Below are positions 47,175 through 59,600 of a DNA stretch of 64,000 bases, in pieces. The notes under the pieces are model-generated. The model made no database searches and was not told where the DNA came from. It was given only the letters and a program-made list of their open reading frames with translations. Each line of letters begins with the position of its first letter. The first letter of the stretch is position 1. The position numbers were made by a program, and so were the translations under genes. The stretch comes from Paramecium tetraurelia. Taxonomy: Eukaryota > Ciliophora > Oligohymenophorea > Peniculida > Parameciidae. The stretch is from NCBI RefSeq assembly GCF_000165425.1, contig NW_001799122.1, positions 490,327 to 554,326 on the forward strand, read 5' to 3'.

Positions 47175-47669
47175 ATGAAATTTAGGTCTTAATTTATTAT
47201 GAGAAGTATTTCTAATAGTAATAATTCTGAAAATAATAGAATATTGAAATAATTCTAGAATATCATGTTCAATCTACTTAATTCATAAATAAAGACTTAC
47301 CCTGATTGAATAAATTAAAATATAGCTGAAGATTAAGGCAAAATATGGAGGAGCTCAGAAGAAGATGAAACTGCTTAACCAATTTATGAGAATATTATAA
47401 ATTTGCGAGAAAATACCTTCTAAACTCCAAATCCTTTTTATGCTTTCTTGAGGAAAGTAAGATAGATTTAAAAAATCAATCATATTTATCCATTTATGGA
47501 ACCGAATTATATTAAATCAATATAAATTATAAATTTTAAGGTGATTGCTCAAAAACCAAATATCAGTTAAAATGAAAGAATAAATCTATATGTTCAAATT
47601 CTTTTTTCATGTAAATCTATAGGATTATATAATAAAAACAAAAATGTTACTAAATCAATTCATTCATGA
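47175..47669 (+). CDS. Unknown ORF with one in-frame TGA
   Basis: ATG 47175 opens a frame of 44 codons (MRSISNSNNSENNRILKQF) to TGA 47307, then the same frame continues for 119 more codons (KIWRSSEEDETAQPIYENII and so on) to TGA 47667. There is no GT donor before the internal TGA that would remove it by splicing. Either a gene with a nonsense mutation, translational readthrough, or two unrelated frames. No family recognised. Confidence 0.35.
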
Positions 47670-47777
47670 TTAAGTATTTATAAAGCAAATAAATGCTCGT
47701 AAATTTATTGATTATGATTGTAATGACGCCTGAATAGAAAATGCATATATGTATTTATATTGTACAACAGAAATTAA

Positions 47778-48215
47778 TCATTCCTTTTTCTCTTCTGCTC
47801 TAATTTTACCTTTTCCATTTGTTAATCTAACATTAAGTTCAGCTGCTCTTCTAACAAGAGTAGCTCTTTTTCTAGCTGAAAGATTGTGTGCTAATTCACC
47901 TGCAAAACTTCTATTATTTGTGAGCAATAACTCAAGATCTTTTTCATTGGTGATTAACAATTTTCTGAAACCAGTTTAATCCAAGTATCTAAAAGGTCAT
48001 TTGATTTCACAATACCTTGTCTTTTTATCACCTCTATAACCAGCTTTTGGCATAGGTCTATTTCCTCTGAATCTTCTTCTGACTCTGTTATCAATACCTC
48101 TTGGTCTTCTCCAGCTTGGTCTTAATTTGTGGGGATAGTCTTCTGATTCAAATCTAACAAATCTCTTTGTTCTCTTGTGAACTATTCTTTTATGAGCAAG
48201 TGACTTGACAACCAT
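47778..48215 (-). CDS. RPL32: 60S ribosomal protein eL32 (RPL32)
   Basis: Two exons with a 27-nt intron encode 136 residues, the normal size for eL32 (about 135). Characteristic blocks are [51 protein letters not shown] and [20 protein letters not shown]. The highly basic N-terminal region binds 25S rRNA. Start [10 protein letters not shown]; stop TGA at 47780-47778. Reading without the intron would stop at a TGA after YCEIK, which confirms the splice. Confidence 0.96.
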
Positions 48216-48751
48216 ATTTTAATTAAAAATAAAAGATTTTAATTCAAAAATTCTTCATCATTTTCAAGTATATATTTCATAATAATATATTGTTTTTAAA
48301 GGGTTCGTTGATGAATATGCTTTGAGAGAAAGCTTTCATTGAGAGTGTTTACACATTTTGATACCTTTAAGACGCTTAACCATTTCAATTTAATTTAGAT
48401 GAAGATGTATAATAATAAAAATATGGGTATATTATAAATCGAAATGAATTTTATTTATTATGAATAATAATTCAAATTCAAATATCACAAAATTCCTAGG
48501 TTTCCCTCCAAAAATTTAAAATAATTAATCAGGATGTAGAAATTAACTATGATTAGGATTGGATTTAGGATATAGATAAAAGATATTTAAATATCCACTA
48601 TTTAAACAGTGGTTATAATCATAAAATAGAATTGAAATCAAATTATTTCATAGTGTAATGCTTTGTGAGCTGCATATTATTGATCTTTTAAATCCCTATT
48701 TTTTAATCATTTTCTTTTTTATTTTTGGAGTCTTTTTTTCATCTTTTGTAG
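48216..48751. other. Intergenic region between eL32 and cyclin gene
   Basis: About 535 bp, A+T-rich. A 15-codon minus-strand ORF (MVKRLKGIKMCKHSQ) near 48341-48388 was noticed but is too short to call. This region should hold the eL32 promoter and the cyclin 3' end. Confidence 0.5.
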
Positions 48752-49410
48752 TCAAATGTTAAATTTTAGTACTAATTTTGCTGATTATCTAATACTATTT
48801 GATTTAAATACATTTTTTGTATTTTGAGACAAGTTTGATGTATCTTATGAGTAAAAATTTCTAATTGCCTCAAACAATTCATATTTTTGAAAGTATAGAA
48901 ATTCAGAATCAAGAGTTACAAACAATACTAAGTCAGTTTATACATCTTCACCATCAAAATAATCAGTTATTGTAGTAATATTTGCATCATACTCAATAAG
49001 AGATAGAATACTTATTTCCATATCTGTTATTTCTCCAGAACTATATTTAGATTGACATTAGTCGACACAGTCTTGAACATTAATCTATATTTTGGTTTGG
49101 CATTCATTGAACTAAAGAAATATATATCATTAATAACCTTTACTGCTATCATTAACGAAACTATGCCTAGCAAATCTGCTCTTTCAGAATGGATTTGGTT
49201 TTTTGAAACAAATAATTTGCTTAGAATGGCAGCTAATTCAATTGTTTTGATTTCCAATTTATTTTACTCGCCAACCTAATATCAAGATAAATATAAAACC
49301 TAAAAGATCCAATGTATAAGCATCTCAAGCATTTGAAGCATTTGCTCAGTTATACTTATATCCAATTTTATATCTCTCTTTAGAAGGTAGTTATAGTGAT
49401 CCAAATCCAT
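48752..49410 (-). CDS. Cyclin-like protein
   Basis: Three exons (introns of 24 and 26 nt) code for 202 residues. The helical core has the layout of a cyclin N-box: EIKTIELAAILSKLFVSKNQ, then SERADLLGIVSLMIAVKVIN and DIYFFSSM. The second exon pair reads GEITDMEISILSLIEYDANI before a C-terminal acidic/helical end. The block with I..L..I...M.A.KV..D matches the cyclin box that docks on CDKs, but only one box is clear and the protein is short, so it may be a Pho80/cyclin-Y-like member. Cell-cycle or nutrient signalling role is inferred. Confidence 0.6.
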
Positions 49411-51029
49411 GAGTTTTTTTATAAAATATTATAATTTGAAAAAAATTGAACCAATAAGAGAATCTTGTAGTGGTATTTATCGAATTAGTGTTAACTATGT
49501 AAAATACTAAACCTTTCTATATGATCCTCCTAAAAATCACAATTAGAATAATGATATTTTCAATAAATACCTTCAAGATCATGAAATAATGTTATAAATT
49601 AGATTAAAGAAAGAATTTATTAAATTTTGAAGACTAATACCAAAAAGGCTATTTTTCTTTTATGAAAATGAATCTTGCAGTAATTATCAAATTTAATTCT
49701 TTATTGCTTTTATTAAATTACTAATACTTTATATTCCATTACATAATGCCTCAATCATCTAAATCTGATGAGAGGATTTTGATGAATTAACCAAAAATAA
49801 TTAAATCAATGGATCATCATTGCATTAAGATTTATGAGCATGCAATTTTCGAATTATTATCAATTTGGCTCTAAAATCATTAATGAAAATTCTTTCCAAC
49901 TCACTTGATGTGGCTATATTCGTTAAAACTTTCTAATAAATCTCTTCAGAGATTACTAATCTTAATTAAATAAATCATTATTTGATTTTAAATAACCAAT
50001 GCATTTACAATTTTTATATCTTGTTTTAGTGACGCCTCCAAACATCTTCTGGCAATATAATCAAATTTAGGATCTCAAATCCAAAATAAAAAAATCTTAA
50101 AAATAGTTAAAGTTGTGATGAGAATCATATAATAATTATTTAATCTATATCTTAAATTAATTTATAAATTGAACAATCATTTATTTTCGGAATCAAAATC
50201 AAGTTCACAGATTTAAATTTAAGATTAATTCTTCAATCACTCTAAATTCACACCTGAAATCAAATTTTGATAACTAAAACCACAGTTTTATAAATTTAAT
50301 CAAACCGTTTTATTCTCTTAATTTCTAAAAAATTAGCATACTCCTCAATATTTTGCTTTCAAACCCTAATTTGATAATTACTTTATGTGAAACCCTAATT
50401 TCTAATTTGTTGTTTTTGTAGAATTAATTCATTATTCTTATTTTCTATCAAAATCTTTTGAGATTAAAAAATATATTATAATTACTGTTTTAGAATTTGA
50501 TTTATTTTTATTCTTCCATTTCTTATTATGATTAAAAGAACTTTTACTTGATATAAAAAGTAATTAAATTTCCAACTCTTCATTTTACTAAAATAGTGAT
50601 TTCTAAAATTGTGACTTTGATTATATTTAGTGAATTATATATATCTATCACTATTTCTTAATTTTTTTTGCATTCTAAATTGAATAATTTTGTTTATATA
50701 TATCATCCTTGTTACAATTAGTTGATGATGAAGGTTTATTTTTGCATACAATATGTATGTTTTTTTGTGAATTATTATTGCTGCTAATATAATTATTTTT
50801 TCTATTTTGAATTAATTGTCTTATTAATAGTTTGGGCTGATGTTTTCATCAAAAACAATATTATGTTGAAATTTCAGATTGTTAATTATTACTAAAAGCT
50901 TTAAGGTTTACTTTAATTTTCTTAATGGGTAATCACTCAGCATTAAATTGATATTTAGTCGTGCACATTTATAAAAAAAAGAATATGTTGTTTTTGTATG
51001 GTAGAATTAATTTTTGTATTGTTTCAGGG
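49411..51029. other. AT-rich gene-poor interval with an ORF fragment
   Basis: About 1.6 kb, one of the emptiest stretches in the window. A minus-strand fragment at 49687-49955 looks coding and ends at TGA 49687. It includes TNIATSSELERIFINDFRA, LKLIIIRKLHAHKSQ and QMIEALCNGIQSISNLIKAI. It lacks a start and is flanked by broken frames. The rest is simple A+T-rich sequence, including two AAACCCTAA-like words near 50361 and 50391. Confidence 0.45.
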
Positions 51030-51320
51030 ATGAAAAATAGAAGTGTCTATAATTTTGATTGCCCTATCTTATCCAACATACAAAGCATAAACCAATTAAA
51101 TCTTTCTGGTTTAAATAAAAATTGTGTTTATTTTAATAACGAACTTAGAGTGCATTAAAAATTCAATAATGAATCGCTTTTTCAGTTCTCTATAATAATT
51201 AAGCAGAATCAGTCCTTCTATTCAATAAGATTAACCGATATTGATGATTCAGTCTTGCAGAAACTTATTAAGGTACTGTTTAATTACAAATCAATGAGCC
51301 ATCTTAATCATAGGATGTGA
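51030..51320 (+). CDS. Unknown short ORF
   Basis: A 96-residue frame (MKNRSVYNFDCPILSNIQSI; later FSIIIKQNQSFYSIRLTDID and DSVLQKLIKVLFNY) to TGA 51318. A 41-nt intron starting at GTACTG near 51273 could extend it by 33 residues. No family recognised; could be a remnant of a membrane or channel protein. Confidence 0.3.
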
Positions 51321-51568
51321 CTAAATGTGTTTTACTATATACTCTAATCCAGCTATTAATTTCTTATGTATTTGAATTAGCCTTCATTGACTTAGCATCC
51401 ATAGCTACTAAATGATTCATTATCATTAATTATTCTTCCATTGTCCTCAATTTATAATATTAAATTTATAATGTTATTTTTTTATTGCTAATTAATTACA
51501 TAAAATATGTATCAATAATTTCCAACTCATTGTTACTTCTCATAGTTTTTAAAAGTTAAAAATGCTGA

Positions 51569-51922
51569 TAAACTAAATAACAATTCAAAGACTATAAATA
51601 TCAAAGCAACCACATTTATTATTATCTCCAAAATAACAATATAAGTTTACAAGACTATGAAAAATATATAGAAGAATATGCATGGGAAAATAAGTAAAAC
51701 AAACCTAGAATAGTGATTTTTTGGTACCATAAAATTTATGATGGAGATTCAGTTTTATTGCCAATCGATCCTAATATCAATCGAGGGAATTAACAAAATG
51801 CCAATAAAAATTGTAAGAATATTTCAATTCCTATTTTATTTGGAGGGTAAAATAATCCATAACCCTTGTAAATAAAGACAATTATTTCTATTATGAAATA
51901 GATATACTAACTATAACTCTGA
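51569..51922 (+). pseudogene. Headless ORF fragment
   Basis: An open frame of 118 codons without a usable ATG, but with coding character: YKYQSNHIYYYLQNNNISLQ, EKYIEEYAWENKQNKPRIVI and FWYHKIYDGDSVLLPIDPN. Preceded in another phase by NADKLNNNSKTINIKATTFI. Probably a decayed exon, possibly linked to the ORF at 51030. Confidence 0.3.
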
Positions 51923-52071
51923 TATGAATACTGTAAAAATATAATCAAAATACAGGAAAGTTTACAATGGAATAGAAGCCAAAGGCCTTTTTTCGTCATT
52001 AATATTGGATGCCTCCTTCATTTGCTAAATTTGAAATTAAATTAATTGTATTATTTATTTATAAAATATAA

Positions 52072-53815
52072 TCAAGATGAAAATCTTTGTTGAACTACAA
52101 AACTAATCAACGTAAATAATCCAACAACTAAATTTTAGAGAATTTCGTAGGTTATCCTAATTCCGTAGAGTTTCAAAGGGTAATTTCTGCTATCATATTC
52201 AATATGTCTTTAAGCATTATCTAAAGAATCAATTAAATTGTCTATTCTTTAATAGATAATTAAGTTGTCATTATCATGTTAAGCTTTAAGATGATTAACA
52301 AAAGATTTATGAACAAAATTTTAAGGCTCTGAATTATTTTCTTCAAAATATTGCTTCCTCATTCTTTTGACATCTTGGCAAATGAACTTTAAATTTTCGA
52401 TTTGTGTTTTGAAGTCCTCAAAAAATTAGTTAATTTTAGCTGCACTTAATAAATATAAGGAGATGAAAAACAAAAATATTAAAAAGATAATCCCTAACGT
52501 AATCAAATAGTAATAATCCAGTTAGAAATAGTCCAATATAATTTAAAAAGAAAAAATAATACTTGCGACACAACATAAAATTAATATTGTATGATAGATT
52601 TAGTTCCTTATGTGGTAAGAGGCTCCATAATCAAAGGCTATAGATCTTAACATACTCCAGGCCTCTATTGTTCTTGGACAATTTATATCAATGGTTGGTG
52701 TTAATTTAAATTCATTACAACGTACTCTCTTAGTACTGATTAAATAATACACCTAATCTAATAAAAATATTTTTCTTTTCATATCTTCAAGTGAAATCAG
52801 TAAGTATAAGAATATGCAATTAAATTATAAAATCTAAAATACTCCACAAACAATATTTAAGAATATTTCGACTGGATTTTACAGATATCTCTCATATGCT
52901 AAGACTTTTGGAGTGATTACAACAATAAAGCTGATTAGGAGAGCCACAGTAAGTTGATTTTTTCTTGTATTTAGCGATTAATACGAATCGATAAAATAGG
53001 ATATCAAATTTATTCCACCATAAGCACCCTCATGAGGAAGATTTAATTAAGTTTCTTTATCATCCAATAATGCATATTGAGTTTCTTTTAATGGTTCAAC
53101 TAAAAAATTAAAGCAGAAAAACTATGTATCAAAATCATGTCTTTTGGCTGCTTTTGCTATTTCTAAATTTTTGATTTTTTTGGATTATATTGCCCAATCA
53201 AATAAAACAACATCAAAATATATAATTTATTTACTTAAACGAGTACTTTCATACAGTTCAACTCTCTCTTCATTAAGAGTGGAGAATTTAGCAGCAACTA
53301 TAATAGACCTAGTCAATAATGAAAACCATAAAAGACCTATTTCTAATGAGGAAAGAGATTTGAAATAAAAATACATTAAAAGGCAAAATATGTGTCCTAC
53401 CCATTAAATATACTAAAAAACTACATCTTATCTAAAGGACCAAAATCCTAAGTTAAACATTAAAGCTGGTTTATTTAGAAGGAATAGATAAACAAATGGT
53501 CCAAAAATGTAAAACATCTAACTTTAAAAATTTAGATCTTACCAGCTAATAAATATAGAACTTTATAAAATGAGTCATTATGAACTCAGCTTTGTATGAT
53601 AAATCTTACTTCTATTTTTGGCATTTTGTTTCATGAAATGGGGCTTCATCAATAGTTGAATTAAGTTTATTAAATAGTGCTTACAATTCAAAGTCCTCTT
53701 CAGGCTATATTTTATCTTCTGTAACTGAATCCCTTTAAATCTTTTCAACATTAACAATAAAACTTCCAGAGGGAGCAGGAGAATCGTCTTATTTTTAAGT
53801 ATTTATTTCTTCCAT
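52072..53815 (-). CDS. Multi-pass membrane protein, unknown family
   Basis: Two exons (intron 25 nt at about 53519-53543) give 572 residues. Acidic N-terminal region (about 1-85), then hydrophobic segments at roughly 90-110 (MFYIFGPFVYLFLLN), 130-150, 160-175, 270-290 (VALLISFIVVITP), 305-325, 405-425 and 430-455 (LITLGIIFLIFLFFISLYLL). A long cytosolic C-terminal helical domain (KTQIENLKFICQDVKRMRKQ) follows. Six or seven TM helices, not recognised as a named channel or receptor. Its start lies 104 bp from the ankyrin gene stop on the same strand. Confidence 0.65.
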
Positions 53816-53919
53816 TTTATTTAAATTAATAGTAAAATTAAAATTAGGATCATAAAAATCATTATAAAAATAACTTTGCTTGATTTTTATAGAGTTGTAA
53901 TTTTAAAATCTTTTCTGGA

Positions 53920-55699
53920 TCATCCTCCTGGAAATAGACAACAGCTTTTTCTACCCAAAAATCTTTTTTCTTGTTATTTGGTTGTAAATTCATCATAAAA
54001 TGCAACTACTTTATAAATTACTCTTACTTTTTTGGCATTTTTAACAAGAGCTTTAATAACAGGCATTTCAGTGAGATCTTAAGCAGTTTTACCTGCAACT
54101 GTCTTAATAGAAGGATTAGCCTGATAGACTAATAATACCCTAACAGTATCACAATTGTTGTTTTTTGCTGCTAAATGCAAAGGAGTTCTTCCCACTAAAA
54201 TATTTATTATATTACTCATGTCTCTTGCATCCAAATCAGCACCATTTTCCACCAATAATTTTATCGCTTCAATAGAATTAATACTAACAGCATGATGCAA
54301 AGCAGTTTTTTATTAATTATCCCTATCATAAACGTGAAATCTACAATCACGTAAAATGTTTTCAATCTCCCTTATATTATCAGCTTTAACTTGTCTAAAG
54401 AATTCAACACTGTTTGGTCTTTCGTATGCTTAAGTTGGAAACACTTAATTATTTACTACATCCTCTAACGTAATGTTAAATCTTTTCAATTTATCCATGA
54501 AATTCCTTAATGCCTTCATCACTCTCAGTTTTAAATCAGCTTTAGCATCTTCATTTAGTTTAGTAGCCTAGTCACTTTGTAATCTAGCAGAGGATTACGA
54601 TTTCATAGTTCTTAAGGTTCTTAAGGTAGATTAAGGGTATTATTGTTGTGATTATAACGCTTTTTTATTCTTTCTTATATGATTCATTGTATATTTCACT
54701 TCCCTTATATCCTCACGAAATTTCTTAACATTTGTTATCATTCCATTTACTAGTTTTTATTCCTCTTTTATCAATTATTCAGTCTATTCTTTCATTCTAC
54801 CATCAATTTTATCCTAAATTATTCTAAATGATTAACATAATTATACTTAAAAAATTAATCCATCTAAGACTTTGGAATGAAAACATCAAAATCTTAATTC
54901 TCTTCAGTTTTTTATCTCTATTAGGCCACTTAGTCTATCATCATCTCGTGTTTTTAACCATAATTTCTTTTAAATATAATATTCTTCTCTTGAGTTGGTT
55001 TTCTGTATTTGGAAAATCTGATTTGATCAATGAATTTATTTTATAGGTTCTCAAACTCTCCTTCGTCATCAGAGGCATACAATGCTTTTGACATTTCTTT
55101 CGCAGATTATTATAAAGCTTATGCAGATTTCTCCATCTGAATTATGGATTCATAGCTATTCTTTTCTAGATTTCCATTTAAAAAATTGGCAACAATTTTA
55201 CCGGTGGTACTATGCTATTGTTACATTATTGCACATAAAAAGTGAGTTTACTCTAATAGTTTTTCTTTTGGTTCCTCGTTCTTAACAGAATGAGGCTAAC
55301 TTGTATTATTTGTATTAATATTTCTCAAATTCGTAACTTTATTTCCTCTTTTCAAAGGTGGCTTATTAGGCGCCAATTAAACAGTTTCAAGTTTGTTTTT
55401 GTAAGATATCTATACATTATTTTTCTTCAGACCAGTTATTTAATCTGGATCAGGAGAAAATGAATAATATTTCGGTGATTATGTTGGTGAACAATTATAA
55501 CTGATAAAATTTGTAGAGTTGGTTGGACTTGCTTATAACAATGCGGAAGTTTTCGATATATTTGGGTAGCTTGTTGTTAGTGTGCTTATTACAATGTAGA
55601 TGCTGTAGCATTTCGAAATTTCTTTTATTTAGATGCAACTTGCATTTCCGATCTTAATCTAGCTTGCTCTTGTACCAACATATGTCCTAATTTTATCAT
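53920..55699 (-). CDS. Coiled-coil protein with C-terminal ankyrin repeats, one apparent frameshift
   Basis: About 585 residues. The first 330 residues are Q/K/S-rich with coiled-coil segments (for example EQLIKEEQKLVNGMITNVKK); a 23-nt intron lies near 54823-54845. The C-terminal part has ankyrin repeats: TALHHAVSINSIEAIKLLVENGAD, RTPLHLAAKNNNCDTVRVLL and KTAQDLTEMPVIKALVKNA. One base seems to be missing near 55568 (after QQQATQ, joining to NISKTSALLQ); with it the spliced length is 586 codons. Ankyrin repeats mediate protein binding; no catalytic domain. The function is unknown. Confidence 0.65.
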
Positions 55700-56160
55700 T
55701 TTTATTTTTTTATTAATAAATTTTAGTCCTTTTTAATCTTTGGTCATTGAAAAAATCATCTAAACATGAACCTTATAGATATAACTCATAAATAAAATTC
55801 TTGAAAAACTTGGATGATATTATGGTTTAGGCTATTTATTGATGCAATTAAAAAAAATATATTATAAAACCATTTGTTAGTTTACAAATTTATTGTCTTT
55901 CAAATCATTTCAAGTTATTCATACCAAATATTCAAAAAAATTTGGTATATCAATATACACATATTTATAAGAGAGTCATTCTAAGATTATTTAATTATTC
56001 TTTAATGATATAAAAAAAAATACATTCACTTATTTATCCTAAACCAATATTTCACATTTGATTATTTTTGAATTATGATACATTCATATAAAAAGGATAA
56101 TAAAAGATAATATTTTTAATTAAAGCATATGAATACTTAATGCATCTAAAGGCTAAAATT
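55700..56160. other. AT-rich intergenic spacer
   Basis: About 460 bp of very A+T-rich DNA with no recognised feature. Confidence 0.5.
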
Positions 56161-56164
56161 AAAA

Positions 56165-56479
56165 AATATATATACGTATATTATTTTTGAATATTGCTTA
56201 ATAACTTATCTGTGTTTCTGCAAAAATTAATTTAAATGTTATTAGCTTCCTTTTCTACTGCATAAATTGCCATTTTAGCATCTCATAATTTCATATTTTA
56301 ATCACATAGTTTTTTTTCTTTATTATCCTTACCAAATAATTGTTCCTTTGCTTTGATGTTTAACTTTCATCCTTGGATTTCATCTAATTGTTTAAAATAT
56401 CTATCTATTATACCTTTGCAATAATAATATTCAGAATTTCTTAATCATAATTTTAAAAAACTTCTTCAAATCTGTTCAT
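56165..56479 (-). pseudogene. Small ORF with two in-frame TGA codons
   Basis: Starts MNRFEEVFQNYDQEILNIII at 56479 and, after a one-step phase change, reads IDRYFKQLDEIQG, TGA, KLNIKAKEQLFGKDNKEKK, TGA and MAIYAVEKEANNIQINFC. Coding-like and helical, unknown family. Too short to tell decay from readthrough. Confidence 0.3.
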
Positions 56480-56688
56480 TGTATATGTAATTTATATTTA
56501 ATAGAGTATTTTCCTTGCTGAAGGTAATTAATTGTCTGAAATCTTAATTTAATAACTGTTATAAAATCATTAGTCACAAATAATTCAAAAAGGAGTGTGA
56601 ATAATAAGAAATTTATTAATTATCCAATTAAAATAAGAAATTTTTAAATATTTTGTAACCAGGTGGAATTATTATTTAAATTGATAAT

Positions 56689-59600
56689 ATGTTAATTCAA
56701 ATGACTTAAACAGAATCCATCTTGCGAGGAGGTGGTTGTGGATCTTGGAAAGCAAACTACACGAATTCAGGAATCTCAATGTTGAATAATCAAAACCTCC
56801 AGAATTTCTTTAAGAAGTTCAATTTTTATGTTGAGTAAATTTGCTAGAAGGCTGTTGTTGCTGCTGATTAATCAGAATCTTAAGAAATAATGATAGCTTT
56901 ATAATGGTTTAAATTTTAAGAAGAAAATATTTACAGTCTTAATAAGAATGCCTAAAGTGTAGTGAAATCATACGATTTAATTTTTGGGGGAATCCAAAAG
57001 TTATTGAATAGCTGTTTGACCTACATTCGAACAGATTCATTTAAGTGTTTATCTATCTTATAGACAACAGCATCTCTATCTAAAGTCATATTTAGCTTCC
57101 ATGTAATAAATGAGGAAAGATTTATGAAATGTGATTTATAAAAGAATATTTTGGACCTCTCTGATGAAATAAGACAACATATGGAAATAGAGAAAAATGA
57201 TTTGATTCAAAATTAAATGGAACTCTATCTTTTCTTAATAAAAACTTCTTTTTAGATTGCACCTAATAATAGTAATGAAAGGGAAGAAATCTTAAAAGGA
57301 TGCTTAAGTGGTATTATTAGTTCAATATCTTAAATGAAGCCAAACGAAGAACTGCTTCAATCATTATTTCAAGGTGCTTGTCACCTTTACAAATTGTATG
57401 TTATAAACAATAATAAAAAATAATATGAAGTTTATTTCTAAATAGACATGTTGTAATGGGAGATAATAAGTTATTTTAAGAATGACAAAATTGTAAACTC
57501 TAGAAGAAATAATTTCACAAGTTGAGGAAATATATGATAAAATTGTGAAAAATTCAAATGATTGGAAATATCATTATCTTTGGGTTTAAATGATCGGGAA
57601 TATCTTATAATATAATCCTCTATTAACAAAACTCAAATTAAGTCAGTTGATAAACACAGAAAATATTGGAGTAAAGTCAGATCAAATTTGGAAGGAATAT
57701 CAAAGAAAAGGATTACTAATTCAGATGAATCATTGTAATGACTAAGCCCTTATCCTACTCAATTAATTTTAAGATAAATAATTAAGTTAAATTGATAGAA
57801 CGATATTAAAAACCTGTTTCAAAGAATGGGATGTTTTTTTATTACTTAAAGATTTTCTCATAAATGAAAAACATCAAAATATCTCTTTTACATTTGGATC
57901 CTATTTAAAAAGCAAATTAGAAATTCAAGGATAAGAACTTGAATAAAATGTAAATATAGTGGCGATTAACAATATAAAAAAGTTTTTAGGTTTTTATGTT
58001 TCTAATAAGTTACTAATTTTAATTCAAATAAATACTGAGAAATTGGAAGAAGCAATTAAACTTTGTAGAAACTTTACATAAGATAAGTAATATGATGAAA
58101 ATTTAAAATTAAAAATTCTTTCACAATAAATACAAAAAATTATTCAAAATTTAGACATCTACCTTTAAAACACATAGGTGCTTCTTAAAATTATGAGACT
58201 AAATTAAAGCAAATAGAAAAATGGAGAGGAAGTTAAGAATTTTGAAAAATTTAATAAACTGTTGAGACTATAACAAATATTATAATTATATATCATTTTA
58301 GATTAAGATTAAAATTAAGATTAAGGAAGTCAAACACAACATCAAAAGATAGTAATTGCCAACAATGATATTGAGGAGTGGAGAAAATTAATTTTCGATG
58401 AGTTAAATAACATTGATTTTAAAGAAGATAAATTTTCAAGTCTGCAGTTAACATCAAACCTACAAAATAGTAAAAAAAAAATTAGGAGAGAAGTTGAAAA
58501 TTTGATTGAAAATTATTAGAAAGAAATTTAAAAATTAGAATTATCTTATATTCAAAATGACTTATTGCAATATTTTTAGATCTTAGTCAATAATCTAAAT
58601 TTAAATTATGAAAACAAGTATTATGAATTTTAAAACCATTTTTCAGAATATTATAAATACCTTCAAGGAATTATGATCATTATGTCTAAAATTGAGACAG
58701 TCCCGTCAAGGGTTGATCTGAAAAAAGTTAAATAAGCTCTTTCTGATTTGCAGTTGCTAAAATTTCTAGAAAAATTAAGGTAAAGCAATTTAAAGCTAAA
58801 ATTAAATTTGGTTGCTTCAAAGAAGTCTTTTTCATTTTTATTAGAAAAAGCAAAATTAGAGGAATTAAGAAAATTGTCTGAAATTATAAATCTTAATCGG
58901 TTTCTATTCAATATAATTGAAGAGTTTCCAGAAAGAATTATGACAAAAAGGACAAATTTTGATAGATTAATTTACACTGAATTACAAAATATTGAAATCA
59001 CAGGAGATGACTTTGAATTTAGGTTATCGAAGTAAAAAGGTATAATTAAATCCCTCCTATTTAAATAAAGTTTAAATGAAAAACAGTTTGAATAAGTAGG
59101 AAATGATTTAGAGATGTTTGAGAAGGAATTTGGAGATTAATTCACCAAATAATCTTTTTCATTGTAGAAAATTTAGAAAATTTTTTAAGATTTAGAAGTT
59201 GATAAATCTAAAGAAAAGATGGAAAAAAAAAAACTAAATTCATTAGAAATAAAATTGGAAAAAGAAAAATATGAAATGTTTTTGTCTCAATTAAAAGAAA
59301 TTGAAGATTTTAGAAAATTTTTATAGATTGAAAATTGGAACAAATTAAAACAATAAACAGAAACGGTGATTCAAACATTGGAAAAATTTGAATGCCCAAA
59401 CAAGACCATTTTTTTAAAGTTAATAAATTTAGAGCTAAACCAATTACAAACTCTAATAAGCTAATAACAAATAAATCATGAAGAATAGTAAGTTTAGATA
59501 TCTCCAATAAGACATGAGAGAGTTGATGTGATAGACAATGATAAATGCTTTTAAATTGAATTAATTTAATAGATTCATTTAGAGGCAGGAAAAAGTGAAA

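Noticed and set aside
48300-48340. TGATGA box as possible C/D snoRNA upstream of eL32
   Set aside because: No matching CTGA D box or terminal stem at a suitable distance.
50350-50405. AAACCCTAA-like words resembling plant-type telomere repeats
   Set aside because: Only two scattered copies, no tandem array, and Paramecium telomeres are mixed C4A2/C3A3 repeats.
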